From Tissierellaceae bacterium (GTDB lineage Bacteria > Bacillota > Clostridia > Tissierellales > Tissierellaceae): a DNA stretch of 8,424 nt. The translations under genes and the position numbers were made by a program. The stretch is taken from the NCBI GenBank assembly GCA_029264075.1, contig JARICQ010000095.1:1-8424 (forward strand), given 5' to 3'. Positions 1 to 5,260 of the stretch are shown piece by piece; the stretch's first letter is position 1; each line of letters opens with the position of its first letter. The notes beneath the pieces are model-generated. The model was not told where the DNA came from and did not search any database. It saw only the letters and a program-made list of their open reading frames with translations.

Positions 1-53
1 CTGCCTGTATTGTGTGGTATTTCTGGTTCCACAAGGACTATGTTGAGGCCCAT
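1..53 (-). CDS. trmL: tRNA (cytidine/uridine(34)-2'-O)-methyltransferase, N-terminal fragment cut by window edge
   Basis: Only the first 17 codons are in the window. They read MGLNIVLVEPEIPHNTG, the conserved N-terminus of the TrmL/YibK branch of the SPOUT methyltransferases, where the first strand is followed by the PEIPxNTG motif. In characterised members the enzyme transfers a methyl group from S-adenosylmethionine to the 2'-OH of the wobble nucleotide of some leucine tRNAs, acting as a knotted dimer. The ATG directly follows the TAG stop of the upstream HAD gene with no intervening base. A GGAAGGG sequence at 65-71, inside the end of the HAD gene, is a possible ribosome binding site at a long spacing of 11 bases. 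Translation is therefore probably coupled to the HAD gene. The C-terminal part, including the SAM-binding knot, lies outside the window, so integrity cannot be judged. The family call rests on a short but very characteristic motif. Confidence 0.85.
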   Translation of the reverse strand, partial: MGLNIVLVEPEIPHNTG

Positions 54-878
54 CTAGAAACTTTCCCTTCCAAGTATGAACTTCTCTATTGCTTTGGCTA
101 CACCATCATTATTGTTTGTATCAGTTATATAGTCAACCTTATCTTTTACGCTATCAGAAGCATTTTCCATCCCTATGCTAAGGCCTGCAATGTCTAGCAT
201 AGATAGGTCGTTTTCGCTATCCCCTATTGCTACAATCTCATCTAGATCGATATCTAATCTTTCCGCAAGCTTTTTAATAGCCTGGCCCTTAGATACATTT
301 AATCCCATGGCTTCAATGTTATTAGACCATGAGCTGGAAATGTTTATATTATCTACCGTTGATATTTTAGATCTAAAGTTTTGCAGTTTTTCTAAATCAT
401 CATCTATAAATATAAGTTTATAGATATTCAGATCTTCAGCACTGAGTATATCGTCTATGTTGTTAAATAATTGTAAGTCTATCTTCATATTTTTGCTACC
501 TTCACTATAAAAGTCAAGTACATCTTGAACTTTTTGACTTGAATAGAACTTAGATTCATCATATAAATGGCAATATACCTCTTCATCATCTGCTAATTTT
601 ACAATTTCCTTGATAGATTCTTTGTCTATTGGATTCTTAAATATTACATTTGAATTTTCATCTATCATTATTCCTCCATTACTTGCAACTATAGGGTTTT
701 TAAGATCTAATTGCTTTGAATAATGTACTGCAGACTTAAGTATTCTACCTGTGGCCAATACTATATGAACTCCCTTTTCCTTGGCTTTTAGGATTGCTTC
801 TTTTGTCCTAGTGGATACATTGTTTCCACTATTTAAAAGAGTTCCATCCATATCTATTGCTATCAATTTATATTTCAT
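54..878 (-). CDS. Cof-type HAD-IIB family hydrolase (sugar-phosphate or nucleotide phosphatase)
   Basis: A 274-residue cytosolic, Mg-dependent phosphatase of the haloacid dehalogenase superfamily, Cof/YidA-like subfamily IIB. Motif I is DMDGTLL with nucleophile D9 and general acid/base D11. Motif II is LATGR (41-45, T43). The motif III lysine is K197 in VSKGQAI, and motif IV is GDSEND (219-224) with metal-binding D220 and D224. The region from about residue 85 to 190 is the C2 cap that determines substrate, typical of this subfamily, and the length is normal. Substrates of Cof-type enzymes are diverse (sugar phosphates, FMN, pyridoxal phosphate, nucleotides) and cannot be read from the sequence. 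The ATG has a strong GGAGGG ribosome binding site 8 bases upstream and a likely promoter at 900-928. The gene abuts trmL downstream and probably forms a small operon with it; no functional link between the two is evident. Confidence 0.93.
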   Translation of the reverse strand: MKYKLIAIDMDGTLLNSGNNVSTRTKEAILKAKEKGVHIVLATGRILKSAVHYSKQLDLKNPIVASNGGIMIDENSNVIFKNPIDKESIKEIVKLADDEEVYCHLYDESKFYSSQKVQDVLDFYSEGSKNMKIDLQLFNNIDDILSAEDLNIYKLIFIDDDLEKLQNFRSKISTVDNINISSSWSNNIEAMGLNVSKGQAIKKLAERLDIDLDEIVAIGDSENDLSMLDIAGLSIGMENASDSVKDKVDYITDTNNNDGVAKAIEKFILGRESF

Positions 879-899
879 TGTTTATCCCTCCAGTTAAAC

Positions 900-928
900 A
901 ATATAGCATATATTTTTCCTTAAGTGAA
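900..928 (-). promoter_or_regulatory. Sigma-A-type extended -10 promoter for the HAD phosphatase-trmL unit
   Basis: On the minus strand, TTCACT (923-928, four of six matches to TTGACA) is separated by exactly 17 bases from TATATT (900-905). The TATATT is preceded by TG plus one base, giving the extended -10 form TGCTATATT. Predicted initiation is around 893, which leaves a short leader carrying the GGAGGG ribosome binding site of the HAD gene. The -35 box starts only a few bases after the ogt stop codon. No terminator hairpin lies between ogt and this promoter, so read-through from the upstream operon is also likely. Inferred from sequence only. Confidence 0.6.
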
Positions 929-934
929 GAAAAT

Positions 935-1429
935 TTAAAAAGAATTTTTATTCCTCTTCTCTAGTTGGAGAAGTTTCTCTTTCACATCCAAGCCACCGCC
1001 AAATCCTACCAAGGCCCCACCGCTTCCAATAATCCTATGGCAGGGTACTATTATAGATATAGGGTTTTTATTCAAAGCTCCTCCAACAGCCCTATAGGCC
1101 TTTGGGGATCCTATCTCTATTGCTATATCCTTGTAGGTCTTAAGCTCTCCATAGCCTATATTTAAGAGGGCATTCCAGACCTTCATTTGGAAACTGCTTC
1201 CCTTTAGTGTGAATGGAAGATCGAATGTTTTTAATTCTCCACCTAGGTATTTTAATATTTCACTGTGATAATTGTAATCTTTTATATCAACCTTCACAGC
1301 TTTTTTATAGTGGTTTTCAAAGTTTTTTCTATCACTGTTTTCTCCAAAATAAAGTCCTAGAATGCCACTTTCATCAAAGTAGAGGTAGATACTTCCTATC
1401 CATGTATCAAAAGAGTAATACTTAACCAT
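935..1429 (-). CDS. ogt: Methylated-DNA-[protein]-cysteine S-methyltransferase (O6-alkylguanine-DNA alkyltransferase)
   Basis: A 164-residue suicide DNA-repair protein that moves the alkyl group from O6-alkylguanine (or O4-alkylthymine) to its own cysteine. The acceptor motif is PCHR with C130 and H131. Compared with human AGT, the whole catalytic network keeps its spacing: N122 (8 before the Cys), C130, H131 and E157 (27 after the Cys). R113 in the RAVGGA stretch is the arginine finger that flips out the damaged base, on the helix-turn-helix that enters the minor groove. Residues 1 to about 75 form the divergent N-terminal domain. There is no Ada-type AraC or phosphotriester domain, so this is a stand-alone Ogt-type enzyme rather than an Ada regulator. 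The ATG is 10 bases after the nagB stop, and its AGGGGG ribosome binding site overlaps that stop, so it is most likely the last gene of the operon starting at the DUF503 gene. Confidence 0.96.
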   Translation of the reverse strand: MVKYYSFDTWIGSIYLYFDESGILGLYFGENSDRKNFENHYKKAVKVDIKDYNYHSEILKYLGGELKTFDLPFTLKGSSFQMKVWNALLNIGYGELKTYKDIAIEIGSPKAYRAVGGALNKNPISIIVPCHRIIGSGGALVGFGGGLDVKEKLLQLEKRNKNSF

Positions 1430-1439
1430 GAAAATCCCC

Positions 1440-2162
1440 CTAGTTTAAGACATCTTCTGTAATTATAAATGTAACATCTTGATGTAGCAGCAAAATACTA
1501 GCCGGTATTTCAGTAGAAACTTTCTTTTCCGATAAGATCTTTTTCATGATAGGAGCTTTGTTCCCACCACTTACAAGCATGACTATCTTTTTGGCACTCA
1601 TTATATTACCGATTCCCATAGATATGGCTGATCTTGGAACTTCATCTATGGATTCGAAAAATCTAGAATTAACTTCTATAGTATCTTCTGTAAGCTCTAT
1701 TATACTTGTTCCTAAATTCAAACTTTTATCTGGTTCGTTAAATGCAATATGTCCATTCTCTCCAACTCCAAGTATTTGAAGATCTATGCCGCCTTTTCCC
1801 TTGATTAAATCATCATATTCCTCGCATGCTCGATCTAGGTCTGTAGGTTTTGCTGGTGGAATAAATGCATTTTCATCTTTTATATTTATATGGTCAAATA
1901 AGTACTCCCTCATATAATAATTGTAACTGCTTGGGTCTTTTTCTTTAATCCCAATATATTCATCTAGATTAAAGCTGATTATGTTTGAAAAGTCAAGACC
2001 CTCTTCTCTGTGCATACGAACAAGCTCCTTGTATAAGCCCTTAGGTGTACTACCTGTAGCGAGTCCTAGTACCAAATTCGGATTTTTCTTTATTTCATTT
2101 TTAACCATATTTGCTACTTCTTGACTCATGCTTTCATAATCTTTTTTAACTATTAATTTCAC
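1440..2162 (-). CDS. nagB: Glucosamine-6-phosphate deaminase
   Basis: A 240-residue cytosolic enzyme converting glucosamine 6-phosphate to fructose 6-phosphate plus ammonia, linking amino-sugar and peptidoglycan-precursor recycling to glycolysis. Diagnostic motifs are ATGSTP (35-40, phosphate binding), FNLDEY (64-69) with D67 aligned to E. coli D72, and GVGENGHIAFNEP (132-144) with ring-opening H138 and E143. The position of E. coli D141 is Asn (N136); as I recall, NGHI is the usual form in Firmicute enzymes, so this is not a defect. The length fits the short Bacillus type (about 240-250) rather than the 266-residue allosteric enterobacterial type. I chose a GTG start because AGGGGG lies 7 bases upstream and the product then begins VKLIVKKDYE, as in the family. 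A longer in-frame ATG at 2222 lies inside the preceding gene without a binding site. No nagA is adjacent in the window. Confidence 0.95.
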   Translation of the reverse strand: MKLIVKKDYESMSQEVANMVKNEIKKNPNLVLGLATGSTPKGLYKELVRMHREEGLDFSNIISFNLDEYIGIKEKDPSSYNYYMREYLFDHINIKDENAFIPPAKPTDLDRACEEYDDLIKGKGGIDLQILGVGENGHIAFNEPDKSLNLGTSIIELTEDTIEVNSRFFESIDEVPRSAISMGIGNIMSAKKIVMLVSGGNKAPIMKKILSEKKVSTEIPASILLLHQDVTFIITEDVLN

Positions 2163-2169
2163 TCTGTTT

Positions 2170-2175
2170 CCCCCT
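2170..2175 (-). promoter_or_regulatory. Ribosome binding site that fixes the GTG start of nagB
   Basis: AGGGGG on the minus strand, 7 bases before the GTG at 2160-2162, in the 28-base gap after the FtsA-like gene. It rules out the longer ATG start at 2222. Confidence 0.75.
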
Positions 2176-2190
2176 AAAATTAATCTATCC

Positions 2191-4215
2191 CTATTCCCAA
2201 TAGATCTGTATAATATCACCATCTGATAACTCTCTTAAAAACTCTGCATCTTCTCCATTTAACTTCAAAATCAATTTTCCTCTTAGCTTTGAACGATCAA
2301 AATCTATGTGGTCAAATATATCTACAAATTTGAATTTATCTTTTTTATGACTGATATTTATCTCTTCATCATTTACCAATAGCTGGATCTTTCTCTCTCC
2401 ATCAAGTTCAAGTTCCTTCTTTAGAATCTCTTTCTTAGTAAGATTTTCTATATTTTCACCTTGTTGATTTTTGTTTTTGTAAGCCTTGACATCTATGATG
2501 CTTAACTTATCATCTTTTTGTAAGTTGTATTCTGTATCAACCTCTATACCATTTACTAGCAAGTTAGATAGGCTAGATTCGATACTGTAGAAGTCCAAAA
2601 ATTCACCTATGGTCTTTAGAACTTCTATCTCTATTTGGTCATTTTCTTTTAAATTTCTATCACTCTTTACTCTTTGCCCATTCAATTTGATTTCTTTAAC
2701 CAGGCAATAGCTTTTATTATCATAGACAATAGTTTGATCATTGTCTATGAGGCTGTATAGATTGGGTGCCTTTACTTCTATAGGCTTGTACTCTCTTATA
2801 TCTATTTTATCCCCATCTGACAATAGGGTTTTCAAATTTGCCGACTTTCCATTTATCAATATTTCAGGATTTAAAGATAATTCACCTATTATCCTTCTCT
2901 TTTTACCATTTATAAAATAAATAAAATCATCGCTCGCTTTTGGAATTAAGTTTCTTGGATTGTATCCTGTAAGTATTAGGACATCAGATACTCTTATATT
3001 GTCAGTATTAAATATCTGGACTTCCTCATCTTTGAAGAATATCTTTAAGAAATTCTTGTATTTATTATCTATAGCATCTATAGCTATACCTATAGGTGTT
3101 ATCATGTCAGGCCCTTCTACTCCCTTGAATCCTTCTATATTTTCTATAGAGGAAGGATCTCTAACAGATACTCTTTCCTTAGACAGACCTAAGTTTTCAG
3201 CTATTTTCTCTCTTAAAACAGGCATATTACTAGTTCCACCTATTAAAAATACAGCATCTGGCGACTTACCATTGTAGTCTAATATCTCTTGGCTTATCTC
3301 TTTTGAGATTTCTTCGATTATATCAATGATACTATCTACAATTTGTGATGTGCTTAGCTTGTAAGATACGCCAACTATATCAGTAAATTCGTGTTCTTTT
3401 GCCCCGTTTAAGCCTATTTTTAATTTTTCACTACTTTTAAAGTCCAACAAGTATTGCTTGGAGAGTCTCTCTGTTATTTCATCTCCTGCTGTCTGGGTCA
3501 TTCCGTAGGCAATTATCTCTCCATCTTTTGTAAGGGCAATGTCCGAAGTACCTGCCCCTATATCTACAAGAGCAAGGTTTAAAAGTCTTAAATCTCTTTT
3601 GATTGCAACTTCTATAGCTGCTATAGGCTCAAGCGTTATGCTAGCTATCTCAAGACCTGCCTTAGATATCACAGAGTAAAGGCTTTCTATAACTAATTGA
3701 GGAAGAAATGTAGCCAAAAGTTCGACTCCCATACTCTCACCCTTATGTCCAATCAAGGACTTCATACTATCCTCTTCTAGAAAGTACTTGTTAATTGTAT
3801 AGCCTATGTTGTAATATTTCAAGCTTTTTTCTTTTTCGCTTTCATTTAATTCCAACTCTGACTTCTGAACTGCTTCGAGTTCTAAAGCCTCTACTTGCCT
3901 TCTACTTATTTCAATATTTGAATTTATTTCTTTCTCTAATTTTATCCTCTTAGTTTTTAGGGATCTACCAGCAGCAGCTATGGATACATTCTTTAATTCT
4001 TCACCTAATTGGTCTTCCAGTTCTTTGACTATTTCTTTGACCGTAACTGCTACTCCCTCTATATCATGGATTTGACCATCATACATATTTCTTTTTTTAT
4101 GCTCTTTTTTGGCATAGGCAAGGATTTCAAAGACTTCATCCTCTCTATATTCTCCGACCAAGCCTATTATAGTTCTGGTGCCTATGTCTAGGGAAAAAAC
4201 AGGATTATTTTCCAC
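2191..4215 (-). CDS. FtsA-like actin-fold ATPase with a long C-terminal region of NG-hairpin (beta-grasp/S4-like) repeats
   Basis: A 674-residue protein. Residues about 1-385 form an FtsA/PilM-type actin-fold ATPase: phosphate-1 loop SLDIGTRT (8-15), an inserted SHS2-like 1C segment (about 73-172), phosphate-2 loop VDIGAGTSD (217-225), a GDEITERL connecting helix, and the adenosine motif LIGGTSNMP (324-332). Residues about 395-674 are unlike classical FtsA (about 420 residues) and contain repeated hairpins, described in a separate entry. No transmembrane segment and no C-terminal amphipathic membrane-targeting helix are visible; the protein ends IYWE. By family it should bind ATP and perhaps polymerise or dock on FtsZ-like or envelope partners, but no ftsZ or ftsQ is nearby, so I assign no division role. 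I recall similar long FtsA-domain proteins being common in Clostridia. The GTG start was chosen for GAGGAG 10 bases upstream. The gene overlaps the nth end by 11 bases, implying translational coupling. Upstream in-frame TTG (4233) and GTG (4224) are alternatives. Confidence 0.88.
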   Translation of the reverse strand: MENNPVFSLDIGTRTIIGLVGEYREDEVFEILAYAKKEHKKRNMYDGQIHDIEGVAVTVKEIVKELEDQLGEELKNVSIAAAGRSLKTKRIKLEKEINSNIEISRRQVEALELEAVQKSELELNESEKEKSLKYYNIGYTINKYFLEEDSMKSLIGHKGESMGVELLATFLPQLVIESLYSVISKAGLEIASITLEPIAAIEVAIKRDLRLLNLALVDIGAGTSDIALTKDGEIIAYGMTQTAGDEITERLSKQYLLDFKSSEKLKIGLNGAKEHEFTDIVGVSYKLSTSQIVDSIIDIIEEISKEISQEILDYNGKSPDAVFLIGGTSNMPVLREKIAENLGLSKERVSVRDPSSIENIEGFKGVEGPDMITPIGIAIDAIDNKYKNFLKIFFKDEEVQIFNTDNIRVSDVLILTGYNPRNLIPKASDDFIYFINGKKRRIIGELSLNPEILINGKSANLKTLLSDGDKIDIREYKPIEVKAPNLYSLIDNDQTIVYDNKSYCLVKEIKLNGQRVKSDRNLKENDQIEIEVLKTIGEFLDFYSIESSLSNLLVNGIEVDTEYNLQKDDKLSIIDVKAYKNKNQQGENIENLTKKEILKKELELDGERKIQLLVNDEEINISHKKDKFKFVDIFDHIDFDRSKLRGKLILKLNGEDAEFLRELSDGDIIQIYWE
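2194..2928 (-). repeat. Protein-level tandem repeat: five NG-hairpin modules in the FtsA-like C-terminal region
   Basis: Within residues about 430-674 of the FtsA-like protein, a hydrophobic strand ending in Asn-Gly is followed exactly 10 residues later by a pattern of the form L-x-x-x-D-x-[I/L]-x-I. The pairs are N455/L465, N512/L522, N555/L565 and N653/L663, with strand examples LSDGDKIDI and LSDGDIIQI. A fifth pair, N436/L446, has Pro in place of Asp. A sixth Asn-Asp copy at N615 lacks the second half. The pattern resembles the terminal hairpin of ThiS/MoaD-type beta-grasp folds and of S4 domains. The last copy is preceded by a strand-strand-helix arrangement that would complete one beta-grasp fold. 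The spacing was read directly; the fold is inferred. Confidence 0.65.
2720..2750. repeat. Perfect 11-bp inverted repeat with 9-base loop inside the FtsA-like gene
   Basis: The arms TCATAGACAAT (2720-2730) and ATTGTCTATGA (2740-2750) are exact reverse complements around the 9-base loop AGTTTGATC. It sits in the coding region for residues about 489-499, between the second and third NG-hairpin modules. On the transcribed strand no U-run follows, so it is not an intrinsic terminator. It could form an mRNA hairpin or be a chance palindrome of an AT-rich gene. Confidence 0.7.
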
Positions 4216-4882
4216 TTGGACCACTCTCCTCAAGAGGCTTTATTTCATTTTTATAATAAAGACACAATTGATTTATAGGGCATTCACTACACATGGGACT
4301 TCTAGCCTTGCAGATTCTTCTACCGTGAAATATTATCAGATGATGGGCCTTTGACCACATATTTTTATCTATATTTTTCATCAGCTGTTTTTCTGTATCA
4401 AGCACATTTTTTGCATTTGCAAGTCCTATCCTATTGGAAACTCTAAAGACATGAGTATCTACTGCTATGGATGGCACATCAAAGGCATTTGAAAGCACTA
4501 CATTTGCAGTCTTTCTACCTACTCCAGGAAGCTCAGTCAGTTCCTCAAGAGTAGCTGGTACCTCGCCATCATATTTCTCTATCAAGATCCTACAAGTAGC
4601 TAGTATATTTTTACTTTTAGTATTGTACATCCCGCATGTCCTGATTTTTTCTCCCAATTCTTCCTGCGATAGCTTTATGTAGTCTTCTGGACCTTTAAGT
4701 TCTTTAAATAATTCTCTTGTAACTTTATTTACTCTTACATCTGTGCACTGAGCTGATAGTATAGTAGCTATGAGTAGTTCAAAAGTACTTTCATGGTCTA
4801 GCTCAGCTTTTGCATCTGGAAATGTCTTTAAGAGTATGTCTATGACCTCTTCTCTTTTCTTTTTTGACAATATACCTTTCAT
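4205..4882 (-). CDS. nth: Endonuclease III (DNA glycosylase/AP lyase)
   Basis: A 225-residue base-excision-repair enzyme that removes oxidised pyrimidines and cleaves the abasic site by beta-elimination. The helix-hairpin-helix is LPGVGRKTA (118-126) with catalytic Lys K124, and the catalytic Asp is D142 in VDTH; the 18-residue separation matches E. coli K120/D138. The C-terminal [4Fe-4S] cluster motif is complete: C191-x6-C198-x2-C201-x5-C207. Length and order match the family (E. coli 211 residues), with a short charged tail after the cluster whose coding sequence also holds the ribosome binding site of the next gene. The ATG has an AGGTGA-type binding site overlapping the stop of the DUF503 gene 8 bases upstream. 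It probably works with nfo (also in the window), which can process the blocked 3' ends left by the lyase. Confidence 0.97.
   Translation of the reverse strand: MKGILSKKKREEVIDILLKTFPDAKAELDHESTFELLIATILSAQCTDVRVNKVTRELFKELKGPEDYIKLSQEELGEKIRTCGMYNTKSKNILATCRILIEKYDGEVPATLEELTELPGVGRKTANVVLSNAFDVPSIAVDTHVFRVSNRIGLANAKNVLDTEKQLMKNIDKNMWSKAHHLIIFHGRRICKARSPMCSECPINQLCLYYKNEIKPLEESGPSGK
4226..4231 (-). promoter_or_regulatory. Ribosome binding site inside nth that sets the GTG start of the FtsA-like gene
   Basis: GAGGAG on the minus strand lies 10 bases before the GTG at 4213-4215, within the last codons of nth. The alternative upstream TTG (4233) overlaps this site and the GTG at 4224 abuts it, so neither is placed to use it. 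Confidence 0.6.
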
Positions 4883-4890
4883 CTTATCAC

Positions 4891-5172
4891 CTACAATATT
4901 TCTATATTTTCTTCTATTATTTCTACCCTGCCATCTTCATCGATGAATTTGATTATCTTTGATATGATACTTTGTGCATATTTGCTATCATTGCTAACGC
5001 ATGCAATTCCTATCACTGCAGATTGCCATTTGTCATTTAAATCTACTTCTGCTATTGAAACGTTGAATCTAGATTTTATTCTTTCAATTATACTTTTTAA
5101 GACACGTCTCTTATCTTTCAATGAATTTGCTTCGAAAATCACCAACTTTAAAGTACAGCTTCCTATAATCAA
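4891..5172 (-). CDS. DUF503 (YlxP-like) family protein
   Basis: A 93-residue small protein of the DUF503/YlxP family, recognised by the N-terminal strand MIIGSCTLKL, the SLKDKRRVLKSI helix start (17-28), the RFNVSIAEVD strand (35-44) and the QSAVIGIACVSND strand (50-62). Length is typical, and known family structures have a ferredoxin-like alpha/beta fold. The biochemical function is not established. In Bacillus the gene lies in the nusA-infB-rbfA cluster, which suggests a translation or ribosome link, but here it heads a run of DNA-repair and FtsA-like genes. The start is TTG at 5170-5172, chosen because GAGGTGAGG lies just upstream at ideal spacing and no in-frame ATG exists there. It is the first gene after the terminator at 5210-5241, so it probably opens the five-gene operon ending in ogt. 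Confidence 0.92.
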   Translation of the reverse strand: MIIGSCTLKLVIFEANSLKDKRRVLKSIIERIKSRFNVSIAEVDLNDKWQSAVIGIACVSNDSKYAQSIISKIIKFIDEDGRVEIIEENIEIL

Positions 5173-5174
5173 TT

Positions 5175-5183
5175 CCTCACCTC
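5175..5183 (-). promoter_or_regulatory. Strong ribosome binding site for the TTG-initiated DUF503 gene
   Basis: GAGGTGAGG on the minus strand, with its GAGG core 7 bases from the TTG. The GAGGTGA part closely complements the 16S rRNA 3' end and offsets the weak start codon. An ATG overlapping it (5183-5185) runs into a TGA after one codon and is not a gene start. Confidence 0.75.
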
Positions 5184-5192
5184 ATAATAGAT

Positions 5193-5198
5193 ATATTA
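5193..5198 (-). promoter_or_regulatory. Candidate -10 box for the DUF503-nth-ftsA-like-nagB-ogt operon
   Basis: TAATAT on the minus strand, directly preceded by TG, lies between the kbl terminator and the DUF503 ribosome binding site. A promoter is expected here because the upstream transcript ends at 5210, but the -35 position falls in the terminator T-tract and matches consensus poorly. The exact site is uncertain. Confidence 0.3.
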
Positions 5199-5209
5199 CA
5201 CTATTTAGC

Positions 5210-5241
5210 AAAAAAATAATAGGGGCAAGATTGCCCCTATT
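5210..5241 (-). terminator. Rho-independent terminator after the kbl gene
   Basis: An 11-bp perfect stem, AATAGGGGCAA paired with TTGCCCCTATT (5218-5228 with 5231-5241), is followed on the minus strand by one A and seven consecutive T residues (5216-5210). The GGGGC core makes it strong. It begins 19 bases after the kbl stop codon and separates the nfo-queG-kbl block from the DUF503-to-ogt block. In the opposite direction only a broken T-rich stretch follows, and no plus-strand gene needs it. Confidence 0.93.
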
Positions 5242-5260
5242 TAAATTTTATTATAGATTT

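Noticed and set aside
879..934. Terminator between ogt and the HAD gene
   Set aside because: The gap is AT-rich but contains no stable stem with a T-run; it is better explained as a promoter.
1740..1780. Asn at the position of E. coli NagB catalytic Asp141
   Set aside because: I considered it a loss-of-function change, but Firmicute NagB enzymes, as I recall them, also have NGHI here, and the other active-site residues are intact.
2163..2222. Longer nagB start at ATG 2222
   Set aside because: The extra 20 residues overlap the end of the FtsA-like gene, lack a ribosome binding site and are absent from the NagB family, whereas the GTG at 2162 has AGGGGG at 7 bases.
2960..3277. Plus-strand open frame of 105 codons inside the FtsA-like gene
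   Set aside because: It is antisense to a well-supported gene, has no convincing ribosome binding site, and its composition simply mirrors the opposite strand. The other plus-strand frames in the window were rejected for the same reason.
4216..4233. TTG at 4233 or GTG at 4224 as start of the FtsA-like protein
   Set aside because: The GAGGAG site overlaps the TTG and abuts the GTG, so it could not serve either. The GTG at 4215 has correct spacing and places the SLDIGT strand close to the N-terminus.
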